Assembly: GCA_910576125.1 (NCBI GenBank)
Contig: CAJTHM010000001.1
Coordinates: 372,001 to 436,000 of the forward strand
Direction: 5' to 3'
DNA from: Lachnospiraceae bacterium
GTDB taxonomy: Bacteria > Bacillota > Clostridia > Lachnospirales > Lachnospiraceae
DNA length: 64,000 nt
A program made the position numbers and the translations under genes. Below are positions 9,656 to 18,901 of this stretch, in pieces (within the stretch, counting starts at the first letter, position 1; each line of letters opens with the position of its first letter). The notes beneath the pieces were generated by a model. The model was not told the origin of the DNA, did no database searches, and was given only the letters and a program-made list of their open reading frames with translations.

Positions 9656-10609
9656 ATGTATGCTGCTCTTTTTATTTTACTCTTAATAGCCCTTCTGGGC
9701 ATGCTGCCTGGTCACTTCCGCAGACGGAAAATCATCTGCAGAATCCGGGACATGGACAAATGCAGAAAATGTAATCTGCTGGGAGAACTGGCGCAGCCTT
9801 TCGGCTATGTGTACCATTGCGGCTGCGGTTTCTTCTCTTCCGCCGCAGATGCCTGGCAAAAAGCCGGCGGCTATACCTGGGTTTTCGACTACCTGGCGCC
9901 CCGGTTCCGGATGGTGTTCGACTCCCTTCCGGTGTATTTCAATTACCGTGGCCGGACATGGCTGATTGAATTCTGGAAAGGCCAGTACGGCATCAACGCC
10001 GGCGCGGAAATCGGCATCTATCACGCCGACAGGCTGCTGTCCGAATCGGAATACCGGACGGCGCATTTCCAGGCGGCAGGGGAGACGGAAATGCTGCCAT
10101 GTTCGCTGCAGCTGTGCCTGGAAAACGGCGCCTGTGTGAATATTTCCGACAGACACTGGTGGCTGACGGCCTTTCTGCCGGGCGTCTTCTCCCGGCCCTG
10201 TGATTTGTGCCTGAAAGCAACGGTCTGCTTCTGCAACAGCGAAATGCTGGAAGCCTTTTACCGGGGCCTTTGCAGGGCGGGGTATCCAGCGGAGAGGATT
10301 ACGGTACAGAACCTGTGCCTGTCCTTTACTTTCCATCAGCCGGGCAAAACACATTACGGCTTCCCGACCCGCCTGCGCCGCTGGCTGTCCCAGTGCCTGA
10401 ACCGGATGTACTGCCGTCTCTTCCTCTGGGTCACCAGGCCTTTTGAGTGCACGGAAGACCGCATCCTGTTCCTGTACTACTACATCCCGTTCTGCTTCCG
10501 GAAGCTGATGCGGCTGCGCCGCTTCCACAGACGGTGCCACCGGAAATATGGCTGCCGGCGTCCGAAATGCTGCCGCAGCTTGCGCCCCCAGAGCGGGAAA
10601 AAGCAATGA
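9656..10609 (+). CDS. DUF4474 domain-containing protein
   Basis: A 317-residue protein with an N-terminal hydrophobic segment (residues 2-20), a small Cys cluster (CRKCNLL and YHCGCGFFSS) and the hallmark WLIEFWKGQYGINAGAEIGIY of the DUF4474 family, which is common in Lachnospiraceae. The C-terminal third is basic and Cys-rich. Function is unknown. Its stop overlaps the start of the metallophosphoesterase by 4 bp (ATGA), so the two are translationally coupled and probably work together. Confidence 0.82.
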   Translation: MYAALFILLLIALLGMLPGHFRRRKIICRIRDMDKCRKCNLLGELAQPFGYVYHCGCGFFSSAADAWQKAGGYTWVFDYLAPRFRMVFDSLPVYFNYRGRTWLIEFWKGQYGINAGAEIGIYHADRLLSESEYRTAHFQAAGETEMLPCSLQLCLENGACVNISDRHWWLTAFLPGVFSRPCDLCLKATVCFCNSEMLEAFYRGLCRAGYPAERITVQNLCLSFTFHQPGKTHYGFPTRLRRWLSQCLNRMYCRLFLWVTRPFECTEDRILFLYYYIPFCFRKLMRLRRFHRRCHRKYGCRRPKCCRSLRPQSGKKQ

Positions 10610-11415
10610 GCACCGCCGGACGCCTGAACCGCGCCTTTGCCCAGGCGCTGGTTCTGCCTTTCCACCATTGCTCCAGATATGTGCTGGTCAGCGACTGCCA
10701 CAGGGGCGTGGGCACCTCCGCAGACAATTTCCTGAAGAACCAGCATCTATACTATGCGGCGATGGAACATTACTATAGAAACGGCTTTACGTATATCGAA
10801 CTGGGGGACGGCGAGGAGCTGTGGGAGAACCGGAAACTGCGCAATATCACGGAGATTCATGAGGATGTGTACTGCATGTTCGCCCGGTTCGAGGAAAAGG
10901 GGCGGCTGCATCTGCTCTACGGCAACCACAACATTGTCCGCAGGAAGAACCCGGCCTTTCTGGAAGCCGTCATACTATACGCCGAAGCCGCGCCGGAGAA
11001 ATCCCTGTACCTGACCCACGGCCATCAGGCCAGTTTTTTGAACTCCACCCTGTGGCCCCTGGCCAGGTTCCTGGTGCGGTATTTCTGGAATCCCCTGGAA
11101 AATCTGGGCTTCCTGGATCCCACCAGCGCCGCTAAGAATTATGAGGTGAAAGAGAAATGCGAGGAGAGCCTGCGCAGCTGGGCCGAAGCAGAACACCACA
11201 TTCTGATTACAGGGCATACCCACCGGCCCGTGCTGCCCGAAGAGCCTTCTTTCTATTATAATACGGGCAGCTGCGTCCATCCCCGCTGCATCACCTGTAT
11301 CGAAATCCATCGCGGGGAGATGACCCTGGTGAAATGGACTATGGATGCCCGGGCCGACAGCGTCCTGTACGTGGCCAGGCAAATCATCTCCGGCCCTGTG
11401 AAAATATTGGATTGA
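10606..11415 (+). CDS. metallophosphoesterase (calcineurin-like)
   Basis: A 269-residue phosphoesterase. Metal-binding motifs appear in order: SDCHRG (degenerate DxH), GDGEEL (GDxxE), GNHN, THGH and GHTHRP. The substrate is not evident; relatives hydrolyse nucleotides, UDP-sugars or phosphoproteins. There is no signal peptide. The start overlaps the DUF4474 stop (ATGA), marking a two-gene operon. The 3' end lies 25 bp from the convergent histidine kinase gene. Confidence 0.85.
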   Translation: MSTAGRLNRAFAQALVLPFHHCSRYVLVSDCHRGVGTSADNFLKNQHLYYAAMEHYYRNGFTYIELGDGEELWENRKLRNITEIHEDVYCMFARFEEKGRLHLLYGNHNIVRRKNPAFLEAVILYAEAAPEKSLYLTHGHQASFLNSTLWPLARFLVRYFWNPLENLGFLDPTSAAKNYEVKEKCEESLRSWAEAEHHILITGHTHRPVLPEEPSFYYNTGSCVHPRCITCIEIHRGEMTLVKWTMDARADSVLYVARQIISGPVKILD

Positions 11416-11440
11416 AAGAGCGGCTGGCCGCCCTGAAATA

Positions 11441-14338
11441 TCACGTTCCGGAACCACCGCAGCCCGACGGACGCCGCAGCCGCCCTATCACCCGGAACAT
11501 CCTGTCCATGTCCACCGGTTTGGCCAGGTGCTCGTTCATCCCGGCATCCTTTGCCATCGCGATGTCCTCCTCGAAAGCGTTGGCCGACAGGGCTATGATA
11601 GGCACGGTTCCCGCGTCCGGCCTGTCCAGGCCCCGAATCATGCGGGTGGCTTCAAATCCGCTCATCACCGGCATCATCAGATCCATCAGGATGCAGTCAA
11701 AGGCTCCGTGGCCTGATGCCCGGAAAGTCTCCACTGCGGCTTTTCCGTCTTTTGCGGTGACCACCGAAGCGCCCGCCTGTTCCAGGATGAATTCCACGAT
11801 TTCGCAGTTGACTTCATTGTCCTCCACCAAGAGGACGCGCATTCCCGAAATGTCGGCAGGCGCGCCGGATTCCCCTGGCCCTGATTTCCCCGCTTCCGGC
11901 TCCGGCACCCGATTCCTGTCCGGCGGAAACGACAAAGTGACCCGGAACTGACTCCCTTTCCCGATCCGGCTCTCCACCTCCACTTTGCCATCCATCTGCT
12001 CTACCAGCTTTTTTACAATGGACAGGCCCAGCCCGGCTCCATTGTAGCTGGTTCTTGCGCCCGGATTTTCCTGGGTGAAAGGTTCAAACATATGCTCTTT
12101 GAACTCTTCTCCTATACCGATTCCGGTATCTCTGACCACAAACTCATAGTCAGCGCAATCATCTCCCCGGGAGATTTCTTCCGCCCGGAGGAATACGAAT
12201 CCCCCTGGCCGGTTATATTTCACCGCGTTGTCAATGAGATTCGTCAGAATCTGTCTCAGATGCAGCGGGTTGCCGAGCAGCCTGTTATGACGCAGATGCA
12301 TCTCCTCCAGCACCAGGCCCACCCCCGCTGCTTTCGCATGGGGGGACATAATCATAATGCAGTGTTCCAGTGTCTCAAAAAGATCAAAAGATTTCTCCAC
12401 GTCGGCAGGCCTGCCGCTCTCCAGCCTGCTGACCAGCAGGACATCGTTCACCAGGGACAGCAGATGCTCCGTGGAGACACGGATTTTCTCCCGGCACTCT
12501 TTCTGCCTGCCGGGCTCCTCTTCGGTCTGCTCCATGATGGTAAGCATGCCCAGAATGCCGTTGATGGGCGTGCGCAGATCATGGGACATGTGAGAGAGGA
12601 ATTCGCTCTTGGCCAAATTGGCACGCCGCACTTTCTCCAGCAGTTCCATGATGGCCTGCTCCTGCTTCTTCCTGGTCACCATGGTCTCCGTGATGTCCTG
12701 GTGATAGCCGTTGAGACAGACACCGGGCTTTTTGAATTTCTTATCCGGCACGCCGCCGCAGCGGACATAAATTTTTCCCTGAACCGGGTGGTTCCACGGA
12801 TACACCACCTCGGAGCGCCCGGTTTCCAGAATTTCCTGCACCGCCTGCTGCACCATCTCCACATAGTCCGGCTGGATATTCCCGAACCAGTGGCGGTAGC
12901 ACGCTTCCGGCTCCATATCCTCCGGCGCGCCCAGCAGCATCCGCATGGTTCTGTCCGCATACATCCTGGGTTCGCAGCCCTCCTCCAGCTCGATGGTCCA
13001 GATTCCCGTCTTCCCTCCCTCCAGGATGTCCTCCAGGCTCTGTCTGGCTTCCAGCCGGTACCTTTCTTCCTGGTCCACCACCGCATTGATATCGCGGAAC
13101 GCAAAAATCGCGCTCTGCTCCTCTTCCGCTTTCCCCGTGACAGAGAAGTGGATTTCCAGGTTCTTGAGCCCTTTCGGGTTGTCTTTCACCTGGTAGCGGA
13201 CGTAGAATTTCTTTTTCGTCTTCAGCTGGGTCAGTATGTACTCTTTTTTCGTCACCATGCGGAGTCGTTCCTGATTCCCGGGCGTCACATACAGGGAAAT
13301 GTACCGCTCCATGGCGAACTGGTAGCCATCCGCAAAATCCATGGGCTGGTTCTCCCCATGGAATTCGTTTTCCCGGTAAATCCGGCATGTGTCCGTGAGG
13401 AAATCCACCTGGTAAATCCCCAGATAATCCACATTGAGGGCATAGAGCACATCATGGCTGCGCTTCTCCAGCTCCCGGACCAGGTTTCGCCGCCGCAGGG
13501 AAGAGACGATGAAGTAGGCCGCTGTCTGGAGCATATTGGAGGTATATTCCAGGGACTTTGCCGGCGGATTGTCCACACCGTAAAACCCGATGATTCTGTC
13601 ATCATCGTACAGCGGAACCACCACAAGGGAATGGATGTCCTGCTGCTTCAGCTTTTCGTATTGGAGAGAATCGCTGTGCCTGATTTCTTCCAGATTGTTG
13701 ATGGCGATATGCTTGCCCACGCTGAACTTCCGGTACCAGCTGGCGCAGACTTCCGGCGGGACATTCTGAAGATTCTCCTTCTCCGGCCGCACCCCGTCAG
13801 CCACCCACTCATAGGTATTGTCGTCGCATCCGGCGGAATTCCGCTCAAAGATATAAGTCCGCTCTCCCCCCAGGGCCTTTCCCAGATATCCCAGCAGCAC
13901 ATCCAGGGACTGATCCGGCGTGTCCTCCAGAAGGGCCACCCGAAGCCCCTCATTGATGACCGCTTCCAAATTCTGGACATCCTGCACCATGCTCTTATGC
14001 TGCTCCTGGATGCTTATGTCCAATGCCATCTCCAGGCGGTACTGTTTCCCGTTCTCCGTCAGAATCGCGCTCCTGAGCAGGAAATGCCTGTTCAGATGCT
14101 GATGGTAGTACTGCTGTTCATAATAGCTCTGATGGGCCGCGCAGCTGCCGCAGAACGCGCAGGGGACGGCGCCATTGCGCAGAATCCGGTAGCAAGGCTG
14201 CCCTTTGGCCTCCGCCAGAGAGCCGATGCCGAAGACATCCATGGCCTTTTTGTTCATGTAGACCAGTTCATGGGTCTCTATATCCGCAACGTAGACAATC
14301 TCGTTGATATTTTCAAAAAACCCCCATAAATTCCCCAT
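11441..14338 (-). CDS. hybrid sensor histidine kinase/response regulator with PAS and GAF domains
   Basis: A 965-residue soluble hybrid kinase. In order: an N-terminal PAS-like domain (about 5-110) with a Cys-rich patch (PCAFCGSC); a GAF domain (about 150-310); one or two further PAS-like modules (about 320-590); HisKA with FLSHMSHDLRTPING (about 620-690); HATPase_c with NLIDNAVKYNRP and GAGLGLSIVKKL (about 725-840); and a receiver with MRVLLVEDNEVN and LMDLMMPV (about 865-955). No transmembrane helices, so it senses a cytoplasmic signal. The start at 14338 has GGAGGGG six bases upstream; a longer frame to 14455 lacks such a site. No output protein is adjacent. Confidence 0.88.
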   Translation of the reverse strand: MGNLWGFFENINEIVYVADIETHELVYMNKKAMDVFGIGSLAEAKGQPCYRILRNGAVPCAFCGSCAAHQSYYEQQYYHQHLNRHFLLRSAILTENGKQYRLEMALDISIQEQHKSMVQDVQNLEAVINEGLRVALLEDTPDQSLDVLLGYLGKALGGERTYIFERNSAGCDDNTYEWVADGVRPEKENLQNVPPEVCASWYRKFSVGKHIAINNLEEIRHSDSLQYEKLKQQDIHSLVVVPLYDDDRIIGFYGVDNPPAKSLEYTSNMLQTAAYFIVSSLRRRNLVRELEKRSHDVLYALNVDYLGIYQVDFLTDTCRIYRENEFHGENQPMDFADGYQFAMERYISLYVTPGNQERLRMVTKKEYILTQLKTKKKFYVRYQVKDNPKGLKNLEIHFSVTGKAEEEQSAIFAFRDINAVVDQEERYRLEARQSLEDILEGGKTGIWTIELEEGCEPRMYADRTMRMLLGAPEDMEPEACYRHWFGNIQPDYVEMVQQAVQEILETGRSEVVYPWNHPVQGKIYVRCGGVPDKKFKKPGVCLNGYHQDITETMVTRKKQEQAIMELLEKVRRANLAKSEFLSHMSHDLRTPINGILGMLTIMEQTEEEPGRQKECREKIRVSTEHLLSLVNDVLLVSRLESGRPADVEKSFDLFETLEHCIMIMSPHAKAAGVGLVLEEMHLRHNRLLGNPLHLRQILTNLIDNAVKYNRPGGFVFLRAEEISRGDDCADYEFVVRDTGIGIGEEFKEHMFEPFTQENPGARTSYNGAGLGLSIVKKLVEQMDGKVEVESRIGKGSQFRVTLSFPPDRNRVPEPEAGKSGPGESGAPADISGMRVLLVEDNEVNCEIVEFILEQAGASVVTAKDGKAAVETFRASGHGAFDCILMDLMMPVMSGFEATRMIRGLDRPDAGTVPIIALSANAFEEDIAMAKDAGMNEHLAKPVDMDRMFRVIGRLRRPSGCGGSGT

Positions 14339-14748
14339 AAAGTCCCCTCCGTTTCCTTTGAAAGGTAAATAAATGCAGCTCTTTCTTCTATAAAAAATAT
14401 GTGAACAGCCACGAAACCCCCGGACTTTTCTTTTCGTTGGCTCATCGGGACGCATGGGGGCATTACGGTACCTTTCTGGAATCGCGGCTTTAGTGGTCAG
14501 TATAACATAATACGGCTGAAAAGTCCACTTCCCGAATATCGCTTATTCTTATTTATCCGGAACATTTTTTAATGTATTCAAAACAGGAAAGAAGTGATAT
14601 GATAGAGAAGAATCGCCGGCTTCGCGAAATGGAAGGACGCTCCTGCCCATATGCAGGCCAGATTTCATTGGGATGCGGTCACGCCCACAGCCTGGCCATA
14701 TGACCAGCGGGAAGCAACGGAGGTTCTTGAAATCAGGGAGGAAACAGT

Positions 14749-15789
14749 ATGTTGATCCGCCAATATGCTCCGTCAGATTGCAGAGAACTGACAGAGCTTT
14801 TCTACAATACCGTACATCAGGTCAACGCAAAAGACTACACAAAGGAACAGCTGGACGCCTGGGCCTCCGGGGAAGCGGCTCTGGAGCAGTGGAACTGTTC
14901 TCTCCAGGAACACTACAGCGTGGTGGCAGTCGAAGGCGATGCGATAACTGGCTTCGGGGATATCGATAAAACAGGATATCTTGACCGGTTATACGTCCAC
15001 AAGGATTACCAGGGACAGGGAATCGCCACCGCCATCTGCGACGAACTGGAGAAGGCCGCACCCGGGGACATCACTGTCCATTCCTCCGTCACTGCAAGGG
15101 CTTTTTTTGAAAAAAGAGGATATCAGGTCTTGCGGGAACAGCAGGTTGAACGCAGGGGAATAACTCTGACCAATTATGTCATGGAGAAACGTTCGGCAAA
15201 CACTCCCCCATTAGAAACCGGCCGCCTGCTGCTGAGGAAGTTCACGGAGCAGGATATGGCCGCCCTGTTCGCCATGCACAGCGATGAAGAGGTAAATAAG
15301 TTTCTGCCCTGGTTCCCCTTAAAGACCATGGAGGAAGCGAAAGCTTTCTGGAATAAGCGGTACCGGAACGCCTATGCCCGGGAACGCTCCTATCAATATG
15401 CCATCTGCCTGAAAGAGGATAATGTCCCCATCGGCTATGTCAACGTCAGCATGGACGACGGCCACGACTTCGGTTATGGGCTGCGGAAAGAATTCTGGCA
15501 CAGGGGCATCGTCACCGAGGCCGGAAAAGCAGTTGCTGAACGTCTCAAAGCCGACGGTATCCCGTACATCACCGCCACCCATGACGTCAACAATCCCCGC
15601 AGCGGCGCAGTGATGCGGCAGCTGGGCATGCAGTACCGCTACTCCTACGAGGAACAGTGGCAGCCCAAAGACATTCTGGTCACATTCCGGATGTACCAGC
15701 TGAATTTCCACGCCAATCCGGACTGGGTATATGAGAAATACTGGAAGGAGTCGAAAGTGCATTTTGTGGAGACCGGAGTCGGAAATTGA
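14749..15789 (+). CDS. tandem GNAT acetyltransferase (YafP-like + RimJ/RimL-like)
   Basis: A 346-residue protein made of two acetyltransferase domains. Residues 1-145 form a YafP-like GNAT with acetyl-CoA loop VHKDYQGQGIATAI. Residues 153-340 form a RimJ/RimL-type GNAT (TGRLLLRKFTEQDM, then FGYGLRKEFWHRGIVTEA). GGAGG precedes the ATG. The two domains may modify one substrate or act separately; the acceptor is unknown. It is monocistronic, flanked by a divergent kinase gene and an unassigned region. Confidence 0.85.
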   Translation: MLIRQYAPSDCRELTELFYNTVHQVNAKDYTKEQLDAWASGEAALEQWNCSLQEHYSVVAVEGDAITGFGDIDKTGYLDRLYVHKDYQGQGIATAICDELEKAAPGDITVHSSVTARAFFEKRGYQVLREQQVERRGITLTNYVMEKRSANTPPLETGRLLLRKFTEQDMAALFAMHSDEEVNKFLPWFPLKTMEEAKAFWNKRYRNAYARERSYQYAICLKEDNVPIGYVNVSMDDGHDFGYGLRKEFWHRGIVTEAGKAVAERLKADGIPYITATHDVNNPRSGAVMRQLGMQYRYSYEEQWQPKDILVTFRMYQLNFHANPDWVYEKYWKESKVHFVETGVGN

Positions 15790-16094
15790 CTGATCGATAA
15801 TGGCCTGAATCGTGGCAATCGGCTTGAACACAGATACTATACTGCTGAAAGATATGTTTTGCTAATAAACCAAAAATGCTGCCCTAAGAATCCGGCTATA
15901 TGATAAAAGAACCCTAAACCGTCTTTTATCGAAACACCTTGTTTCAGCTTGTTTACAGCTAATTGAATATCTTTGCCTGCATTAAAAACGATTTGTTGGT
16001 TTTGGGGGAGACCGATCGATACTTTCCTGATCACCTAGTCTCCCCCGACGCCTCCCCTTTCCGCTATCTCCCGTTCTCTGGCAGATGATCTTTT
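15790..16094. other. unassigned region with a small AT-richer ORF
   Basis: This gap follows the tandem GNAT. The minus strand has a 65-codon frame (15837-16034, starting MIRKVSIGLPQNQQ) that is AT-richer than its surroundings and resembles nothing I recognise; it could be a piece of a larger lost gene. The region marks the left side of the 16-19.8 kb rearranged block. Confidence 0.3.
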
Positions 16095-17594
16095 TTATCC
16101 GGCCGTCGGATCCCGATACGCCCCCAAGAACAGCCAAAACTCGTCATCCCAGCGAACGCCGAACAGGAACGGACGGTCCAGGAGCATATCCACGTGTGGG
16201 GGCGGGTCCTCCTCTTCTTCATCTGCAGCTTCCGACTCCAGGACCGTGTAAGCCGCCCCTTCCAGCCCGTCTTCCTCCAGGCCGATACTGGTCTTCTGGA
16301 CCATCGAGGTAGTCCACAGCGGTCCCCGGGCGATCCGTCCGAACTCCGCCGTGCTCCCGAACATCCGCTCCAGGCCCATATCCTGCAGAAAGCCCCGCAG
16401 ATCGATGCTGCTCTGAAAGGAGGCCCTGGGGATCTTCCAGGTCACTTCCCCCACAGACCAGCCTTCCTGCTCCAGATCCATAGCCTCCTTTAAGAGCTCG
16501 GGCGTGGTCAAAAGCTCCTCCAGTCTTTTCCCTTCCTCAGGGAGCAGGAAGAACACCTTGCTGTCCGCCGTATGCAGATAGGCCACCGTAAAGCCCTCCC
16601 CCTTCCGAAAGGATCCATTCTCTATGGTCTTATTGAGAAAAAGGCAGGAGACCTCCTCCCCGCTCTCCAAGGTGAACCGGTCTTTTTGGGTATCCGCCTC
16701 CCGGAAGGGATACCGCCAGCCTCCATAAAAATACAGGGTATCCATCAAGACCATCCGGTCCTCCGGACCCAGGTCCGGTGCTGCATGGATCTTTCCGGCT
16801 GTTTTCTGCGCGATCCACTGGCTCATCTGCTCCCCGGCTTTTGGATCCTCAAGATCGATCGATATAGACGGTGCAAAAAAGCAGCGGGCCGCCAGCTCTT
16901 CATAGTCCCGATCGATCTGGACCTGATCTGAGACCCAGAGTGCATTGCCCAGCCAGATCTGGTCCCTCTCGCCAGAGCCACCGTAGGTCTCACTCTGCTT
17001 TTGGGCCCATTGACCGGCATAGTATAGCTGTTGATAGAGCTTCCGGCACTGGTCCGCCAGGGTCTCCCGGTCCTCCACCTTAAGCACCCTAAAGATCTCC
17101 TTTTCCGTTTCCCCATCAGCCCCGCAGCCCGCCAGTGCCAGAGCCTGATAGGCGCTCAATGGGCTGTAAGCCACATTCCCTTCGCTCTGTCTTAAGATAC
17201 GGCTCCCGCTGTCAAATGCAAAGGCCTCCGCCCCCTCCCGGAATGCCGCCGATACCTGGTTCTCATCTAAAAGCCTCCGCCAGCCTGCATAGTCGCTGGC
17301 TTCTAAGGAGACCTCCGGCGGAGTCCTCTCCTCCCCGAAGATCTCCTGCCCTTCCTCCGAAAGGCTTTGGCCCCTCGCTCCCCACCACCCATAGTCCTCA
17401 GCAGCCGTGGCCTCCTGGCTCTCTTTAAGGCGGCTCCAAGCATAGCGGTCATTAACACGCCTGATTGCAAACGCCCCTCCTGCCAAAAAAAGCAGGACGA
17501 GCGCCAGACCTATCCCATACCGCTGCCTGATCGCTCGCCTCCTGCTCCTTCTCCTGCGGGACCTCTTCCTCATCTGTCTATCCCCTGTAGCCAC
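16095..17594 (-). CDS. membrane-anchored serpin-family protein
   Basis: A 499-residue protein. A very basic N-terminus (residues 8-25) precedes one transmembrane segment (about 27-44), so the protein should be anchored with its bulk outside. Serpin features follow: NVAYSPLSAYQALAL (about 140), WLGNALWVS (about 214), ALMDTLYFYGGW-like strand (about 283), a hinge at IGLEEDGLEGAAYT (437-450) and the C-terminal RPFLFGVRWDDEFWLFLG (474-491). The reactive loop (about 439-472) is unusually acidic (ADEEEEDPPP). Serpins trap serine or cysteine proteases; the target, and whether it inhibits, are unknown. A GTG start at 17594 sits 8 bases after AGGAGG; an ATG seven codons later is the alternative. Confidence 0.85.
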   Translation of the reverse strand: MATGDRQMRKRSRRRRSRRRAIRQRYGIGLALVLLFLAGGAFAIRRVNDRYAWSRLKESQEATAAEDYGWWGARGQSLSEEGQEIFGEERTPPEVSLEASDYAGWRRLLDENQVSAAFREGAEAFAFDSGSRILRQSEGNVAYSPLSAYQALALAGCGADGETEKEIFRVLKVEDRETLADQCRKLYQQLYYAGQWAQKQSETYGGSGERDQIWLGNALWVSDQVQIDRDYEELAARCFFAPSISIDLEDPKAGEQMSQWIAQKTAGKIHAAPDLGPEDRMVLMDTLYFYGGWRYPFREADTQKDRFTLESGEEVSCLFLNKTIENGSFRKGEGFTVAYLHTADSKVFFLLPEEGKRLEELLTTPELLKEAMDLEQEGWSVGEVTWKIPRASFQSSIDLRGFLQDMGLERMFGSTAEFGRIARGPLWTTSMVQKTSIGLEEDGLEGAAYTVLESEAADEEEEDPPPHVDMLLDRPFLFGVRWDDEFWLFLGAYRDPTAG

Positions 17595-17696
17595 TGTCCA
17601 TCCCTCCTGGTATCATCCTTCTACACCATCATAGCACATCAGGCGGAGAATGGAAATAGGGGGCTGCGCGAGATCCTCTTTGGGCAAAGCAGAGGG

Positions 17697-17725
17697 GTAA
17701 CAGTTCAGACACCCTGAACTGTTAC
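17697..17725. repeat. 12-bp perfect inverted repeat
   Basis: GTAACAGTTCAG and CTGAACTGTTAC flank a 5-nt loop between the serpin gene and the small Cys-rich gene. There is no T-run, so an operator or mobile-element end is as likely as a terminator. Confidence 0.5.
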
Positions 17726-17825
17726 GCAGAGGGTTACTTCTCACAGGGTTGCCAAGCTTTGGATACTCCGCCTACCAGCTACCCAGCATCCGAAGGCCCG
17801 GTCCTCACTGGGACGCGCTCCCGCT

Positions 17826-18077
17826 CTACAAAAGACACCTCTCCTCCCCCAGGTGAGCACATGTGCTGCAATCCGTCACATACCCCCGGTACTTGTCCGA
17901 GTCCACGTAAGCCCCGCAGACCCCTTCATGCCGCGCATAGACCTGCAGGCACATATCCGCCACATAGTTCAAAGCCGTGGCCTTCCCGCCGCAGTACCGG
18001 CACACATAATCCCCGCATCCGGCTTCCTTAACTTCTGTCCCGTTCTCCAAGATCATGGTCTTTAGCTGATGTTTCAT
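17826..18077 (-). CDS. small cysteine-rich protein of unknown function
   Basis: An 83-residue protein with seven Cys, including CGDYVCRYCGG in the middle and DCSTCAHLGEERC near the end, suggesting a small zinc-binding or Fe-S fold. I do not recognise the family. The ATG at 18077 follows GGGGGACAGC; the frame extends further upstream but without a better site. It lies downstream of the terminator that closes the xanthine dehydrogenase fragment and is transcribed in the same direction as the serpin gene. Confidence 0.5.
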   Translation of the reverse strand: MKHQLKTMILENGTEVKEAGCGDYVCRYCGGKATALNYVADMCLQVYARHEGVCGAYVDSDKYRGYVTDCSTCAHLGEERCLL

Positions 18078-18156
18078 AGCCTGCTGTCCCCCTTCCATTT
18101 TTATCCACTCTACAGTCTTTTCGTGACAGTCCGTATACTGCGTCCAGACTGTCCAC

Positions 18157-18187
18157 AAAAAGGCGGCCGCCCAAAAGCAGCCGCCCT
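18157..18187 (-). terminator. intrinsic terminator after xanthine dehydrogenase fragment
   Basis: On the minus strand GGCGGC and GCCGCC pair around a 12-nt loop and are followed by TTTTT. It is about 10 bp after the stop of the 18197 gene. Confidence 0.7.
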
Positions 18188-18196
18188 TCTCTGATC

Positions 18197-18901
18197 TTAT
18201 TTGCTGTTCCGGTCATCTTTCATCCCATGGAGCGCCCGCCAGATGTGCTCCGGATCCAAGGGCAGCTCGGTAAAATAGATCCCGGTGGCCATGTTCACCG
18301 CGTTGGCGATCGCCGGCGCTACAGGCGCCGCGGAACCCTCGCCGGCCTCCTTGGCCCCTAATGGTCCCTCCGCGTCCGGCGTAAAGTCGTAGAAGGTCCG
18401 CATCTTCGGCATATCCAGGGCTGTCGGCAGACGGTAATCCCGGAAGTTGGGATTTAAGACCTTGCCTTCCTTGGTGATGTTATGCTCGTAGACCGCGTAG
18501 CCTAAGCCCATGCCGATGGAGCCCTCCAGCTGGCCCTCCACGGCCCGGCGGTTCAAGGCGCGGCCGCAGTCATGGGCAAATACGAACTCATCGATATCCA
18601 GCACACCAGTCTCCTCGTCCACGGTCAGATGGGCCGCGCCGGTAGAGAAGCTGTAGGCCGGGGCATAGTTGGTGGTGTTCACGCCGTTATACTGGGAATT
18701 ATCGGTCCGGTGATAGTAGGAACCGATCCCCACCAGCTCATCGCCGCCCTTGACGGTCATATATCGGAACATAGCGTCCCCAATCGGCATCTGCAGCTCG
18801 GCCTTCTCCTTGCTGATCACCTTGCCCTCCAGGCACTCTAAGGTCTCCGGCATCACGCCCCACATGGGTCCGATCACCTCGAACAGCTGGCGTTTGGCAT
18901 C
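18197..18901 (-). pseudogene. xanthine dehydrogenase molybdopterin-binding subunit, C-terminal fragment
   Basis: About 234 residues corresponding to the C-terminal third of the molybdenum subunit of xanthine dehydrogenase-type enzymes (VFAHDCGRALNRRAVEGQLE; KEAGEGSAAPVAPAIANAV contains the conserved catalytic-loop Glu). The N-terminal two thirds, which bind most of the cofactor, are missing. Upstream the reading changes abruptly at about 18902 into a MATE transporter fragment in another frame. The only internal start is a GTG at 18877. A purine-hydroxylating role in the ancestral gene is expected; this copy should be inactive. Confidence 0.8.

Noticed and set aside
12092..14329. 745-codon plus-strand ORF opposite the hybrid kinase
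   Set aside because: His- and Leu-rich shadow translation of the kinase; the minus strand has full domain content.
14581..14748. 34-codon ORF before the tandem GNAT gene
   Set aside because: No ribosome site, no similarity and low coding quality.
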